Part shown: positions 44,055 to 52,995 of the stretch, one piece after another
How positions within the stretch are numbered: position 1 is the first letter of the stretch
Layout of the letters: every line of letters begins with the position of its first letter
DNA from: Fibrella aestuarina BUZ 2
GTDB taxonomy: Bacteria; Bacteroidota; Bacteroidia; Cytophagales; Spirosomataceae
Direction: 5' to 3'
DNA: 64,000 nucleotides
NCBI RefSeq assembly: GCF_000331105.1
Contig: NC_020054.1
Coordinates: 5,052,555-5,116,554, forward strand
Program-made: the position numbers and the translations under genes
The notes under the pieces: generated by a model
Seen by the model: the letters and a program-made list of their open reading frames with translations, nothing else
Database searches by the model: none
What the model was told of the DNA's origin: nothing

Positions 44055-44507
44055 ATGCAGATACTTTCAAACAGCCAAAGCGGCCGCTTGTTGATCATTG
44101 ACGACAATCCAGACCATTGGGCCATTATCCAGTTGCTTCTCAAACAGCAACTGCCCAATCTGAAAACAGTGTGGCTGTCGGAGTCGCAGGCGACCATTGC
44201 CTATTTGGAGGAATGCATGGCGCAAAACCAGGCGCTACCCACCCTGATTCTGCTGGATCTATACCTGCCAAAACGCGAAACCGGCCTGGCCCTGCTCCGG
44301 CGTATAAAGGAAGCCAATGTCGAGTATTCGCTAATTCCGGTTGTGGTGCTGAGCTACTCCGACGACGAAACCGACGTTGAGGCCATGTATCAGGCGGGTT
44401 GCTCGTCGTATCTGGTCAAGCCAATTACGGTGAACGGCTGGCAGGAACTGATCCAGAAAATCAAAAACTACTGGTGGGACACGGTCACCCGCCCCCATTC
44501 TTCTTAA
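44055..44507 (+). CDS. Single-domain response regulator
   Basis: A 150-residue receiver-only protein: LLIIDDNPDHWAIIQLLL (acidic pocket), LILLDLYLPKRETG (phospho-acceptor Asp near residue 73), VVVLSYSDDE and SSYLVKPI (Lys). No output domain. About 250 bp downstream lies a membrane histidine kinase gene in the same orientation, its likely partner. The non-coding gap between them carries no clear terminator. Confidence 0.88.
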   Translation: MQILSNSQSGRLLIIDDNPDHWAIIQLLLKQQLPNLKTVWLSESQATIAYLEECMAQNQALPTLILLDLYLPKRETGLALLRRIKEANVEYSLIPVVVLSYSDDETDVEAMYQAGCSSYLVKPITVNGWQELIQKIKNYWWDTVTRPHSS

Positions 44508-44755
44508 CCAGTCGTTTGTCGGCCCCTACTGTCTTCCAGAGCAGGTCTGTTGATCAATGCATTATCCGGCCACAAACCGCTTATTTTCTGACCAATCCTT
44601 CGTCAGGTACGTTCGTTTTCCCAGTTAGTTGTCAACTACACTTATAAGGCAACATTGTGTTTGGCAGAATAGGCAAACTTTGGCTTCATTTATGCATCTT
44701 GCTCGTTGAAATGCCCTAAACGACTAGTTACCGCCATTGATCTGCCGCCGGGCCT

Positions 44756-46573
44756 ATGCCGTACTTTTTACTGCACACGAATTCGATCATGTCGCTATGC
44801 CTGACCATCATCACAGGCAGCGTGTGGCTTTTCCTGCTAAAGTCGAGCGTCAGAACCCCCATCCGGAATTGGCTAACTCTCTTTTACTTTGCCCAGACGG
44901 CCTGGCAGTTCAGCGAAATTTTTCATTACAGCATCCACCCCGACTACGTTGGGAGCCTCGCCTACAAGTTGCTGCTCACCGGCTGGGACCTGCCCGCGCT
45001 GGCGCTGCTCGAAACGGCCTACGTGCAGGTCAACTACCTGTTCATAGCGGATACCTACCCAAAAGAGCGGCGGGTAATGCTGCGCGCCATGACAATTCTG
45101 AGCGTGCTTTTCTGCGTGTTCATTGCCTGGAATGAATTTCACAACGACAGCAACATCAGCCTGCTCAACTTCGCGGGGTTCCTGTATGGTACCATCTGCA
45201 ATAGCTGGGCGCTCATCATCTGCATTCGCAAAATTTTCGCGCTGCACCGTCAGCAGCACCCCGACAGCGACGGTATCCGCTGGCTGACGTTCGTCAATGT
45301 CATTTTCGTGGTGATGTGTGTGCTCGTGGTCACCTTTGGTTTCTATTCTACCATTGGTTACTGGACCTACTGCTCGCTACTCTGGTCGGGGAATCTGGCT
45401 CAGATCGTGGTCTACCTGAACTTCGCGGCGGTCCCGATTAACCTGAAGGCCAAACAGATCGGCTTCGCTCAGGTGACAGTTGCCTCCATTCTGCTGACGG
45501 TCATGCTGGTTTTTTGTCCACCCGTGGATATCACCAACCTGGCACCGCGGCTACTTCAGCAGCCCAGTCTTCTTAAGATCACGCTCCTGATCATTGGCAC
45601 CGCCACCATCAATATTCTGCTGCTGCCGCACCTGATCAAGAAAACCCTCACCGACCCGGTGCTACGCCTGCTGGCGGGGGTACAGCACGTCAACGCGGGC
45701 GATCTGAGCATCCAGGTGGTGCAGACCACGCAGGACGAAGTGGGGATTCTGACGCAGCACTTCAACCAGATGACGCAGTCGCTGCATAATGCCCATGCCG
45801 AGCTGACCCGCTACGCCCAAACGCTGGAAGAGCAGGTGGCCGACCGCACCGCCGAACTTCGGGCCGACAAAGCCCGTATCGAAGAGCAATCGATGCAGTT
45901 GCAGACGGTCATGCGCGAACTGCACCACCGCGTCAAGAACAACCTGGCGATCGTGTCGGGGCTGCTGAGTTTGCAGCTAAACCGGCTGGAAGATCAGCAG
46001 GCGATGAAAGCCTTTCAGGAAGGGCAGCGCCGCATCGAGGCCATCGCCCTGATTCACCAGCGGCTCTATCAATCGCAGGAATTGACGGCCATCGATATGG
46101 GGCAGTTTGTGGAAGAGCTAACCCTCAGCACCATGCTGGCCTATGGCTATCAGCCGGGGTCGATCAAACTCCACATCAACAGCGATGTGGAAGTGCTCGA
46201 CATCGACATGGCCGTCCCCTTAAGCCTGATTATCAATGAGCTGCTAACCAACTGCTTCAAGTACGCCATCCCCAACGTACCTGACCCTAGCCTATCGATT
46301 TCGCTGGTGAAGCAGGATGGACTCCTGCTGGAAGTAGCCGACAATGGCCCCGGCATCGATATCGATCTCTGGAATAAACCGTCGACCTCGTTTGGGAAAC
46401 GGCTCATCAAAGGGCTGAGTGAGCAAACCGGCGGCATACTTACGGTCGAAAACCGGATGCCGCAGTGCTCATCCCGAAAATCGACCCGATTGCACGATGA
46501 ACCGCTGCTGGTTGCCGAGCAGCTGGGTACGTTGTTCCGGCTAGCCATTCCCGACCTGAAACTGATGCAGTAA
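44756..46573 (+). CDS. Membrane sensor histidine kinase (HisKA_2 type) with HAMP domain
   Basis: A 605-residue kinase. The N-terminal half holds eight or nine hydrophobic helices (for example LCLTIITGSVWLFLL, WLTFVNVIFVVMCVLVVTFGFY and LLKITLLIIGTATINILLLP) without a large periplasmic loop. A HAMP-like segment (about 300-355, LAGVQHVNAGDLSIQV) follows, then a coiled coil and a HisKA_2 domain with MRELHHRVKNNLAIVSGLLSLQ. The HATPase_c domain has LIINELLTNCFKYA, DNGPGI and FGKRLIKGLSEQ. The HHRVKNN pattern is typical of HisKA_2 kinases. The next gene starts immediately after the stop, so both are co-transcribed. Signal unknown. Confidence 0.88.
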   Translation: MPYFLLHTNSIMSLCLTIITGSVWLFLLKSSVRTPIRNWLTLFYFAQTAWQFSEIFHYSIHPDYVGSLAYKLLLTGWDLPALALLETAYVQVNYLFIADTYPKERRVMLRAMTILSVLFCVFIAWNEFHNDSNISLLNFAGFLYGTICNSWALIICIRKIFALHRQQHPDSDGIRWLTFVNVIFVVMCVLVVTFGFYSTIGYWTYCSLLWSGNLAQIVVYLNFAAVPINLKAKQIGFAQVTVASILLTVMLVFCPPVDITNLAPRLLQQPSLLKITLLIIGTATINILLLPHLIKKTLTDPVLRLLAGVQHVNAGDLSIQVVQTTQDEVGILTQHFNQMTQSLHNAHAELTRYAQTLEEQVADRTAELRADKARIEEQSMQLQTVMRELHHRVKNNLAIVSGLLSLQLNRLEDQQAMKAFQEGQRRIEAIALIHQRLYQSQELTAIDMGQFVEELTLSTMLAYGYQPGSIKLHINSDVEVLDIDMAVPLSLIINELLTNCFKYAIPNVPDPSLSISLVKQDGLLLEVADNGPGIDIDLWNKPSTSFGKRLIKGLSEQTGGILTVENRMPQCSSRKSTRLHDEPLLVAEQLGTLFRLAIPDLKLMQ

Positions 46574-47716
46574 ATGCTGCCATCGCCACCGCTCTTGCTT
46601 ATCCTCTCCGTTCTGCTGCTAAACATTGTTGTCTGCGAGTGGCTGGCAACCAAACCGGGGTTTCGCCACCTGGGTACGGCCCTGCTGGTGATCATCCTGA
46701 CGGCCATCGAAGCCAATCTGGGGCTGGTACCAACGGGCGAAACGACCCTTTATGAAGGGATTTTCAGCTACGTAGCCCCGTTTTCGCTCTTTGTGCTCCT
46801 GCTCAATGTCAACCTCAGCGATCTGCGGCGCGCGGGCTTGCCTATGCTGACCATGTTCCTGATTGGCTCGGCAGGCACCATCCTGGGCGTGGTTGTGAGT
46901 ATGTGGCTGTTCCGTGGGCCGCAGACGGTGGGGCCGCTCCATTATGCACTGGCCGGTATGTTCACCGGAACGTACATTGGTGGCAGCATTAACTTTCACG
47001 CGGTGGCGCTGCATTACGGGGTATCCAAAGCGGGCAATCTGTTCGTAGCCGCTACCGCCGCCGACAACATCCTGACGGCTCTCTGGATGATTGCGACCCT
47101 GGCCATCCCGCAGGCATTGCAACGCCTGCGCCCACGCCGCCTCGTCAACGCGACTACCCACCTCAACAATGGCCTGTTTTCCCGCGACGACGAGACCGTT
47201 GCGCCCAGCCACCTGGCACTCCTGCTGGCGCTAGGCACGGGGGCTATCGTGGCGTCACAGGCCGTATCGTCGGTCTGGTCGTCGGTCCCGTTCGTGCTCA
47301 TTCTCACCACCCTTGCGCTGGTCCTCGCGCAGTTTCGGGCCGTCAACCGATTGCCGGGTAGCCGCCTGCTCGGGCTGCTGGGTGTTTATCTGTTTCTGGC
47401 CGTGATTGGCGCTTACTGCGATCTGGCGGCCCTACTTCGCGATGGACAACTGGCCATCGTTCTTTTCGGCATAATCTGTACGCTGGTGCTCATTCATGCG
47501 CTGATCGTCTTTAGTATCGGTGCGTTGTTTCGGCAGGATTGGGACGTGCTGGGTATCGCCTCACAGGCTAATATTGGCGGGGCCACCTCGGCGCTGGCGC
47601 TGGCCCGTAGCCTGAATCGGCCCGACCTGCAACTTCCGGCGGTGCTGGTTGGTTCACTAGGTAATGCCATCGGAACTTACTTAGGTATTTTAGTGGCTGA
47701 AGCGTTGCGGTCGTGA
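46574..47716 (+). CDS. DUF819 family membrane transporter
   Basis: A 380-residue polytopic protein with about ten hydrophobic helices: LLILSVLLLNIVVCEWLATKPG, FSYVAPFSLFVLLLNVNL, GMFTGTYIGGSINFHAVALHYGVSK in the first half and, in the second half, LGIASQANIGGATSALALARSLNRPDLQLPAVLVGSLGNAIGTYLG. The paired GTYIGGSxNF and QANIGGxTxA motifs define DUF819, thought to be secondary transporters. Starts directly after the kinase stop (TAAATG), so it may be regulated with the two-component pair. Substrate unknown. Confidence 0.85.
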   Translation: MLPSPPLLLILSVLLLNIVVCEWLATKPGFRHLGTALLVIILTAIEANLGLVPTGETTLYEGIFSYVAPFSLFVLLLNVNLSDLRRAGLPMLTMFLIGSAGTILGVVVSMWLFRGPQTVGPLHYALAGMFTGTYIGGSINFHAVALHYGVSKAGNLFVAATAADNILTALWMIATLAIPQALQRLRPRRLVNATTHLNNGLFSRDDETVAPSHLALLLALGTGAIVASQAVSSVWSSVPFVLILTTLALVLAQFRAVNRLPGSRLLGLLGVYLFLAVIGAYCDLAALLRDGQLAIVLFGIICTLVLIHALIVFSIGALFRQDWDVLGIASQANIGGATSALALARSLNRPDLQLPAVLVGSLGNAIGTYLGILVAEALRS

Positions 47717-47954
47717 GTTCACCCCGCGGGCCCGAGGCAGTTGGCAATAGCGCCTCACAAGCGCTATCCTTGTCTTCCTGCTACCCAAGTTGCAAGCCAT
47801 GACCAACCCGCCAATAGCCCCAACGCGAATAGCTTACCCACCCAAATACACCCACTGCCCGTTGCAGCACCACAACCCCGGATCGAAGCTGGCGGTCATG
47901 TGCTACCCCATTCACGTCAACATCACCGGATAGCTTCGAGCAAAGCTGCTCCTT

Positions 47955-50198
47955 ATGATACCATTCCGCCCGCTACTGCTTATCGGCTGCCTGTTGGTTT
48001 TGACCGGCCAGCCCTTATTGGCTCAGGCTGTCCAACTCCGCCTAGAAGACAGCCTGACTCATCAGCCACTGGCTGGTGCCACCGTGCGTGTGCAAACCAC
48101 GCCCCCCACTGGATTTATCGCCGACGCGAATGGACTGGCCCGCTTGCCGAATCTGCCACCGGGCATCACCCACCTGCTGGTTACGCTGGTTGGCTACAAA
48201 GACACGCCGTACGTGTTGACCCTTCCGTTGCCCAAGCCAGATTCCACACTGGTGATTCAACTGGCAGCGGCGCAGGCAGCGTTGGAAGAGGTTGTCGTGA
48301 CGGCCACACGTACCAATCGCCGTATCGAAGACCTACCCATCAAAGTGGAGGTTCTGGGCCAGGAAGATATGGACGAGGAAGCGGCTGTGGTACCGGGCAA
48401 TGTGGGCAGTATACTGGGCGACATTTCCATCATCCATGTGCAACGTACTTCGCTGACGACCGGCAACCAGGGCATACGCATGCAGGGGCTCGACCCCAAG
48501 TACACCCAGATTCTTCGCGACGGCCTACCACTGTTCGAAGGTTTTTCGGGTAATCTTGGCGTGCTGCAAATTCCCCCACTCGACCTTAAACAGGTGGAAA
48601 TTGTGAAAGGATCGGCCTCTACACTGTACGGCGGTGGTGCCATCGGCGGACTTATTAACCTGGTTTCGCGACGACCCGGTGCCGAACCCGAATTAACGGC
48701 CGTCTTGAACCGCTCGACCCTGCGCGAAACCAACCTGAACGCCTACTACGCTCAGCAATGGAACGCGAAGGCAGGCTTGACGCTCTTCAGCGGCTATACT
48801 GCCCAACCTGCTATTGACGTCAACGGCGACGGCTACGCTGACTCACCACTCATCAAGCAGTTTACGCTGCACCCGCGTCTATTTTTAACGCCCTCGGCCC
48901 GGACAAATCTGAACCTGGGGTACACGTTTATCCATGAAAACCGGACCGGTGGCGATGTCGACGCGATTTACGGTCGTGACGCCACCCGTACGTATGTAGT
49001 TGATAACCAATCGGCCCGACATACCGTAGACGCAACGATCAACCAGACGGTCAGCCAGGCCAATACCCTGACGGGCCGGGGAACGCTTAGTTTCTTTGAC
49101 CGCACCCAAGTCGACAACGGCTATCGGTTTGCAGGCAGGCAACTGTCGGGCTACGCGGAAGTGGCTGATTATGTGGAACAAGGTCCGCATACGATGGTAG
49201 CCGGTATAAACCTAACCGTCGAGCAGTTCCGCAAAGAGCTGACCGACAGCACACGGATCACCGATTACACGTACCGGACGCTGGGCGTTTTTGTCCAGGA
49301 GGATTACCTTATTACGCCTACAATTACCCTGCAAGGTGGCCTGCGTCTGGATCAGCATAACGTGTTTGGAACGTTCTTCCTGCCGCGCTTGTCGGTGCTG
49401 GTCAAACCCAGCGAGCACTGGAGCGTACGCACCAGCATTGGGACGGGCTATAAAACGCCCAATACCTTCGCCAACCTGACCGGAGCCGATGCCCGGACCA
49501 GCCTCAGCTATCGCTATCTGCTGCCCGTCAGCGTTGGTACGCGCCCCGAACGCTCGCTGGGCCTGAACATGGATGTGGCTTATCAGGGCACGATTGGCGA
49601 CCACCTGACCATTCAACTCGACCAGGCTTTTTATTACACCGCCATCAGCAACCCCGTGGTGGCCGTCACGCCGGCGGCCAGCGGCCTGGCCCAGACCATC
49701 CTGCAAAATGCGGCCTATGACATCACCAGCCTGGGCACCGACACGTACCTGCGGATGGAATACGACGAGCTTGAATTTTACCTGGGCTATAACCACACCG
49801 CCGTTCGGCGGGGTAGCGTCGTGCGTCAGGGCGGCGACATTACACCGGTAGGTGCCAACACATTTCTACCCTACAGCCCCCGCGACAAATTTTCGCTTAC
49901 GCTGGCCTATAGCATCCCTGCTAAATGGCGCTGGGGCATTGAGTCAAGTTGGGTCGGTAACCAGTATCTGTATGACAACCAACGAGTGCCGAACTACTGG
50001 TTCTGGGCGGCCGCCATCGAGCGGATGTTCGGTAAGGTCAGCGTGGTGCTGAATGCCGAAAACCTGTTTAACGTGCAACAAATTCAGTATAGCCCGGTTG
50101 TAACGGGGCCCCGCAACAGCCCAACCATTGCGCCTTTGTGGGCACCGCAGGAGGGCCGCATTGTCAACCTCGCTCTTCGGTACAAACTGCATCAATAA
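47955..50198 (+). CDS. TonB-dependent receptor (siderophore/metal-type) with carboxypeptidase-like domain
   Basis: A 747-residue outer-membrane receptor. The signal peptide (LLLIGCLLVLTGQPLLAQ) precedes a carboxypeptidase-like repeat (DSLTHQPLAGATVRVQ, LLVTLVGYKD). The plug domain (EEVVVTATRTNRRIEDLPIKVEVLG, NQGIRMQGLDPKYTQILRDG and STLYGGGAIGGLINLVSRRPG) is followed by a barrel with VPNYWFWAAAIERMFGKVSVVLNAENLFN and C-terminal VNLALRYKLHQ. The plug resembles vitamin B12/siderophore-type receptors. It follows the DUF819 gene by 238 bp in which nothing regulatory is clear. No DUF4249 or SusD partner follows, unlike the receptor at 5530. Confidence 0.9.
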   Translation: MIPFRPLLLIGCLLVLTGQPLLAQAVQLRLEDSLTHQPLAGATVRVQTTPPTGFIADANGLARLPNLPPGITHLLVTLVGYKDTPYVLTLPLPKPDSTLVIQLAAAQAALEEVVVTATRTNRRIEDLPIKVEVLGQEDMDEEAAVVPGNVGSILGDISIIHVQRTSLTTGNQGIRMQGLDPKYTQILRDGLPLFEGFSGNLGVLQIPPLDLKQVEIVKGSASTLYGGGAIGGLINLVSRRPGAEPELTAVLNRSTLRETNLNAYYAQQWNAKAGLTLFSGYTAQPAIDVNGDGYADSPLIKQFTLHPRLFLTPSARTNLNLGYTFIHENRTGGDVDAIYGRDATRTYVVDNQSARHTVDATINQTVSQANTLTGRGTLSFFDRTQVDNGYRFAGRQLSGYAEVADYVEQGPHTMVAGINLTVEQFRKELTDSTRITDYTYRTLGVFVQEDYLITPTITLQGGLRLDQHNVFGTFFLPRLSVLVKPSEHWSVRTSIGTGYKTPNTFANLTGADARTSLSYRYLLPVSVGTRPERSLGLNMDVAYQGTIGDHLTIQLDQAFYYTAISNPVVAVTPAASGLAQTILQNAAYDITSLGTDTYLRMEYDELEFYLGYNHTAVRRGSVVRQGGDITPVGANTFLPYSPRDKFSLTLAYSIPAKWRWGIESSWVGNQYLYDNQRVPNYWFWAAAIERMFGKVSVVLNAENLFNVQQIQYSPVVTGPRNSPTIAPLWAPQEGRIVNLALRYKLHQ

Positions 50199-50372
50199 GC
50201 GGCAAGTCGCTTGGGATGCAGCCCGCTAGTCAGGCTATCTGCCAATCGCCAGCAGGCGGTAGATGGCCTGATTAGCGGAACAGGCGCATCAGTTTCCACG
50301 GTTGCCAGACTAATAAAATCCAAGACGTTGATCTCCCTCCTAACTTACCACGTAAAGTTCACAGCATTTTTT

Positions 50373-50380
50373 TACCTTTG
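50373..50380 (+). promoter_or_regulatory. -7 box (TACCTTTG) of the TauE/sulfur region
   Basis: A perfect TAnnTTTG element 90 bp before the ATG at 50470. Unlike the other boxes here it leaves a leader of about 80 nt, which contains the hairpin at 50405-50427. Confidence 0.6.
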
Positions 50381-50404
50381 CAGCACTTCACTCGACAAAC
50401 GACG

Positions 50405-50427
50405 CGCCACATTGCTGTGGCGTTTTT
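50405..50427 (+). terminator. Leader hairpin with T-run: possible attenuator before the TauE-type permease
   Basis: CGCCAC (50405-50410) and GTGGCG (50417-50422) form a 6-bp stem with a 6-base loop followed by five T, between the promoter at 50373 and the gene at 50470. In this place it could end transcription early and so control the sulfur genes. No known riboswitch fold was recognised in the 80-nt leader. Confidence 0.45.
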
Positions 50428-50469
50428 CATAAAAGCAATAATCTATTAAGTCTATATAGTTAATACATT

Positions 50470-51531
50470 ATGCAATCAGACTCGGCACTCCTTCCCGATT
50501 CCCCGCCCGACCCTCAGCCGTCGTTGCCGTTTAACCTGAACGGGCTGACCGTAACCGTGCAGGGTGTAGCTGCCGATCAGCAGGCGGCCGCCCTACGCAC
50601 GGCTTTCCCGGCAGCGCAGGTACGTACCCAGCCCGAAGCGCCGCTCTGGCGCAAACGTACCCGCACCGAAATCGCCATTTATCTGACGGCGGCCCTCTCG
50701 CTGATGGTGGTGGGGCATCTGCTGTTCAGCTACTTCACGCTCGACCGGCTGACGCTACTGGCCACGTCGGTGCGGGTAGAACCCGAATTTTTCTATTTCC
50801 TGATGGCGGGCTTCGTGGCGCAGATGATCGACGGAGCCCTGGGCATGGCCTACGGCGTTACGGCGACCACCTTCCTGATGAGTGTGGGCATCAGCCCGTT
50901 GCATGCCACGGCCAGCGTACACAGCTCCGAGATTTTTACGTCGGGCGTGTCGGGCTACATGCACCTTAAGTTTGGCAACATCAACAGCAAACTTTTCAAA
51001 GCCGTGCTCATTCCGGGCGTGATCGGCGCCGCGCTCGGGGCGTGGCTAATCTCTGAACTGACGGCCTTCGAGCAGTATGCCAAAGCGCTGCAACCCATCA
51101 TTTCGGTATACACCGCTTTTCTGGGCATCCTGATTATCCGCAAAGCGCTGATCAAACGGATCGTCAAAAAGCCGGTGAAGCAGATTGGCTTGCTCGCCTG
51201 GACAGGCGGCTTCCTCGACGCCATCGGCGGCGGTGGCTGGGGGCCCATCGTCAACTCGACGCTTATCGCCAGCGGTCGGCACCCGCGCTACACCATCGGC
51301 TCCGTTAACCTGGCCGAGTTCTTCATTTCATTTGCCTCGTCGGTGGTGTTTGCCCTCTACGTTGGGCTTGGCAACTACGGTCTGGTCATCCTGGGCCTCA
51401 TTCTGGGTGGCAGCATTGCGGCGCCCATTGCCGCCCGACTGGCCCAACGACTGCCCGTAAAAACCATGATGGTGCTGGTTGGCATCGTGGTCATCCTCGT
51501 AAGTTTGCGTAAAATTCTTTTGTTCTTTTAG
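50470..51531 (+). CDS. TauE/SafE family permease (sulfite/sulfate-type)
   Basis: A 353-residue inner-membrane protein with about eight helices. Its first 50 residues form a soluble extension (LPFNLNGLTVTVQGVAADQQ), then membrane segments with FLMAGFVAQMIDGALGMAYGVTATTFLMSVG (TauE/DUF81 signature) and a repeat copy, GLLAWTGGFLDAIGGGGWGPIVNSTLIASG. The family moves sulfite, sulfoacetate or related anions. Location just ahead of metZ, cysH, cysD and cysN suggests sulfate or sulfite uptake, as DUF81 proteins near cys genes are known to do (inference). The stop codon overlaps the first base of a long palindrome. Confidence 0.88.
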   Translation: MQSDSALLPDSPPDPQPSLPFNLNGLTVTVQGVAADQQAAALRTAFPAAQVRTQPEAPLWRKRTRTEIAIYLTAALSLMVVGHLLFSYFTLDRLTLLATSVRVEPEFFYFLMAGFVAQMIDGALGMAYGVTATTFLMSVGISPLHATASVHSSEIFTSGVSGYMHLKFGNINSKLFKAVLIPGVIGAALGAWLISELTAFEQYAKALQPIISVYTAFLGILIIRKALIKRIVKKPVKQIGLLAWTGGFLDAIGGGGWGPIVNSTLIASGRHPRYTIGSVNLAEFFISFASSVVFALYVGLGNYGLVILGLILGGSIAAPIAARLAQRLPVKTMMVLVGIVVILVSLRKILLFF

Positions 51532-51629
51532 TGATTTGCCTTCGGCGTCATTGATGGTCATTTATTGTCATTGGTAGTAAGACGACGAATGACAATGAAT
51601 GACCATCAATGACGCCGAAGGCAAATCAC
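51531..51629. repeat. GTCATT-phased intergenic palindrome, 42-bp arms
   Basis: Arms 51531-51572 and 51588-51629 are inverted copies with one mismatch and a 15-bp loop. Inside the left arm GTCATT recurs at 547, 557 and 567 (plus 51000); the right arm has AATGAC at 588, 598 and 608. The exact 10-bp spacing puts each copy on the same face of the helix. Sits between the permease and metZ, both on the plus strand. Confidence 0.95.
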
Positions 51630-51638
51630 CTTTCCATT

Positions 51639-52844
51639 ATGAAAAAGCAGACCAAAGCCATACGTACCCAGACGCAGCAGACGCAATACCGCGAACACTC
51701 GACCCCGCTGTTTCTAACGTCGAGTTTTACGTTTGAAAGCGCCGAACAGGGTAAAGACCTGTTTGAGGAAACCATCGAAGGCAACATCTACAGCCGCTTT
51801 TCGAACCCCAACGTCACGGAGTTTGTCGACAAGGTGTGTATGCTGGAAGGGGCCGAAGAAGGTATTGCGACGGCTACCGGTATGGCGGCGGTCTTTGCGT
51901 CGATGGCAGGTCTGCTCAAGTCGGGCGATCACATTGTGGCCTGTCGGGCGTTGTTTGGCTCGGCACACCAGATCATCACGCAGATTCTGGCTAAGTGGGG
52001 GATCACCCACACGTACCTGGACGCCACCGCCACCGAGGCTGAGTGGGAAGCCGCCATCCAAGCCAATGGCGAACGGCCCGCCGCCCGCATGGTCTACCTC
52101 GAAACACCGTCTAATCCCGGCCTGGAACTGGTCGACCTAGCGATGCTCGGGCGGCTGAAAGCCAAGTACGGCTTTATTCTGAACGTCGATAACTGCTTTG
52201 CTACGCCCATTCTGCAAACGCCACTGGATTTTGGCGCCGATCTGTCAGTTCATTCAGCCACGAAATACATGGACGGTCAGGGTCGTGTCTTGGGAGGTAT
52301 CGTTGTCGGGCCCAAAGAATTGATCGCGCCGATTCGCTTTTTTGCCCGCCATACCGGCCCGTCGCTGTCGCCATTCAACGCCTGGACGTTATCGAAGAGC
52401 CTCGAAACGCTCGAACTGCGGATGGAACGGCACTGTTCAAACGCATTGGCTTTGGCGCAGGCGCTCGATCAGCATCCCGATGTAGCGACGGTGAAATATC
52501 CCTTCCTGCCGTCGCATCCGCAGTATGAGCTGGCCAAAGCCCAGATGAACGCGGGTGGCGCTATCGTCACCATCGAACTGGAGGGCGGCTTTGAGCGGGT
52601 TCAGGCGTTTATGGAGGCGCTGGAAATCCCGACGCTCTCCTCGAACCTCGGCGATTCGCGCACCATCGTGACTAACCCCAACACCACGACCCACGCCAAA
52701 CTGAAACCCGACGAGAAAGCGGCCCTGGGCATCACGCCGGGTCTGATTCGGATCTCGGTGGGCCTTGAACACATCGACGACCTCATCGCTGATTTTGAAC
52801 AGGCCGTAGCCGTCAGCGCCGACGTCGTGCGCGAGCGTGTGTAG
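51639..52844 (+). CDS. metZ: O-succinylhomoserine sulfhydrylase-type trans-sulfuration enzyme
   Basis: A 401-residue PLP enzyme of the Cys/Met metabolism family: SRFSNPNVTEF, TATGMAAVFASM, YLETPSNPGLELVDL, VDNCFATPILQTPLDFGADLSVHSATKYMDGQGRVLGG with PLP Lys209, and the C-terminal GLIRISVGLEHIDDLIADF. The region resembles MetZ, which joins sulfide to O-succinyl- or O-acetylhomoserine to make homocysteine. The chosen ATG at 51639 lies outside the palindrome; an ATG at 51609 lies inside its arm and is rejected. It fits between the sulfur permease and the cys genes, using the sulfide they make. Confidence 0.88.
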   Translation: MKKQTKAIRTQTQQTQYREHSTPLFLTSSFTFESAEQGKDLFEETIEGNIYSRFSNPNVTEFVDKVCMLEGAEEGIATATGMAAVFASMAGLLKSGDHIVACRALFGSAHQIITQILAKWGITHTYLDATATEAEWEAAIQANGERPAARMVYLETPSNPGLELVDLAMLGRLKAKYGFILNVDNCFATPILQTPLDFGADLSVHSATKYMDGQGRVLGGIVVGPKELIAPIRFFARHTGPSLSPFNAWTLSKSLETLELRMERHCSNALALAQALDQHPDVATVKYPFLPSHPQYELAKAQMNAGGAIVTIELEGGFERVQAFMEALEIPTLSSNLGDSRTIVTNPNTTTHAKLKPDEKAALGITPGLIRISVGLEHIDDLIADFEQAVAVSADVVRERV

Positions 52845-52850
52845 GAAAAG

Positions 52851-52920
52851 ACGTAAAGACATCTGGTATGCCTTGCCATTTTCTGGGCATACCAGATGCT
52901 GTCTCTACGTTGTAGTTTGC
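52851..52920. repeat. Palindrome/terminator after metZ
   Basis: ACGTA.AGACATCTGGTATGCC (from 52851) pairs with GGCATACCAGATG...CTACGT (to 52920), with a 13-bp perfect inner stem (CATCTGGTATGCC at 52860-52872) and an AT-rich loop. It lies 6 bp after the metZ stop. Confidence 0.75.
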
Positions 52921-52995
52921 TTCAGTAGTTAGGCTTACCACAGAGCCAGCTTTGCCTATAGTCTGGACTTTCTTTCTCAACTCCCAAACCGCTAT

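Noticed and set aside
50381..50469. SAM-type riboswitch in the leader of the sulfur region
   Set aside because: I found no conserved SAM-I or SAM-II core; only a short hairpin with a T-run is visible.
51609..51638. Upstream ATG for metZ inside the palindrome
   Set aside because: It lies in the right arm of the repeat; the ATG at 51639 gives a normal family N-terminus.
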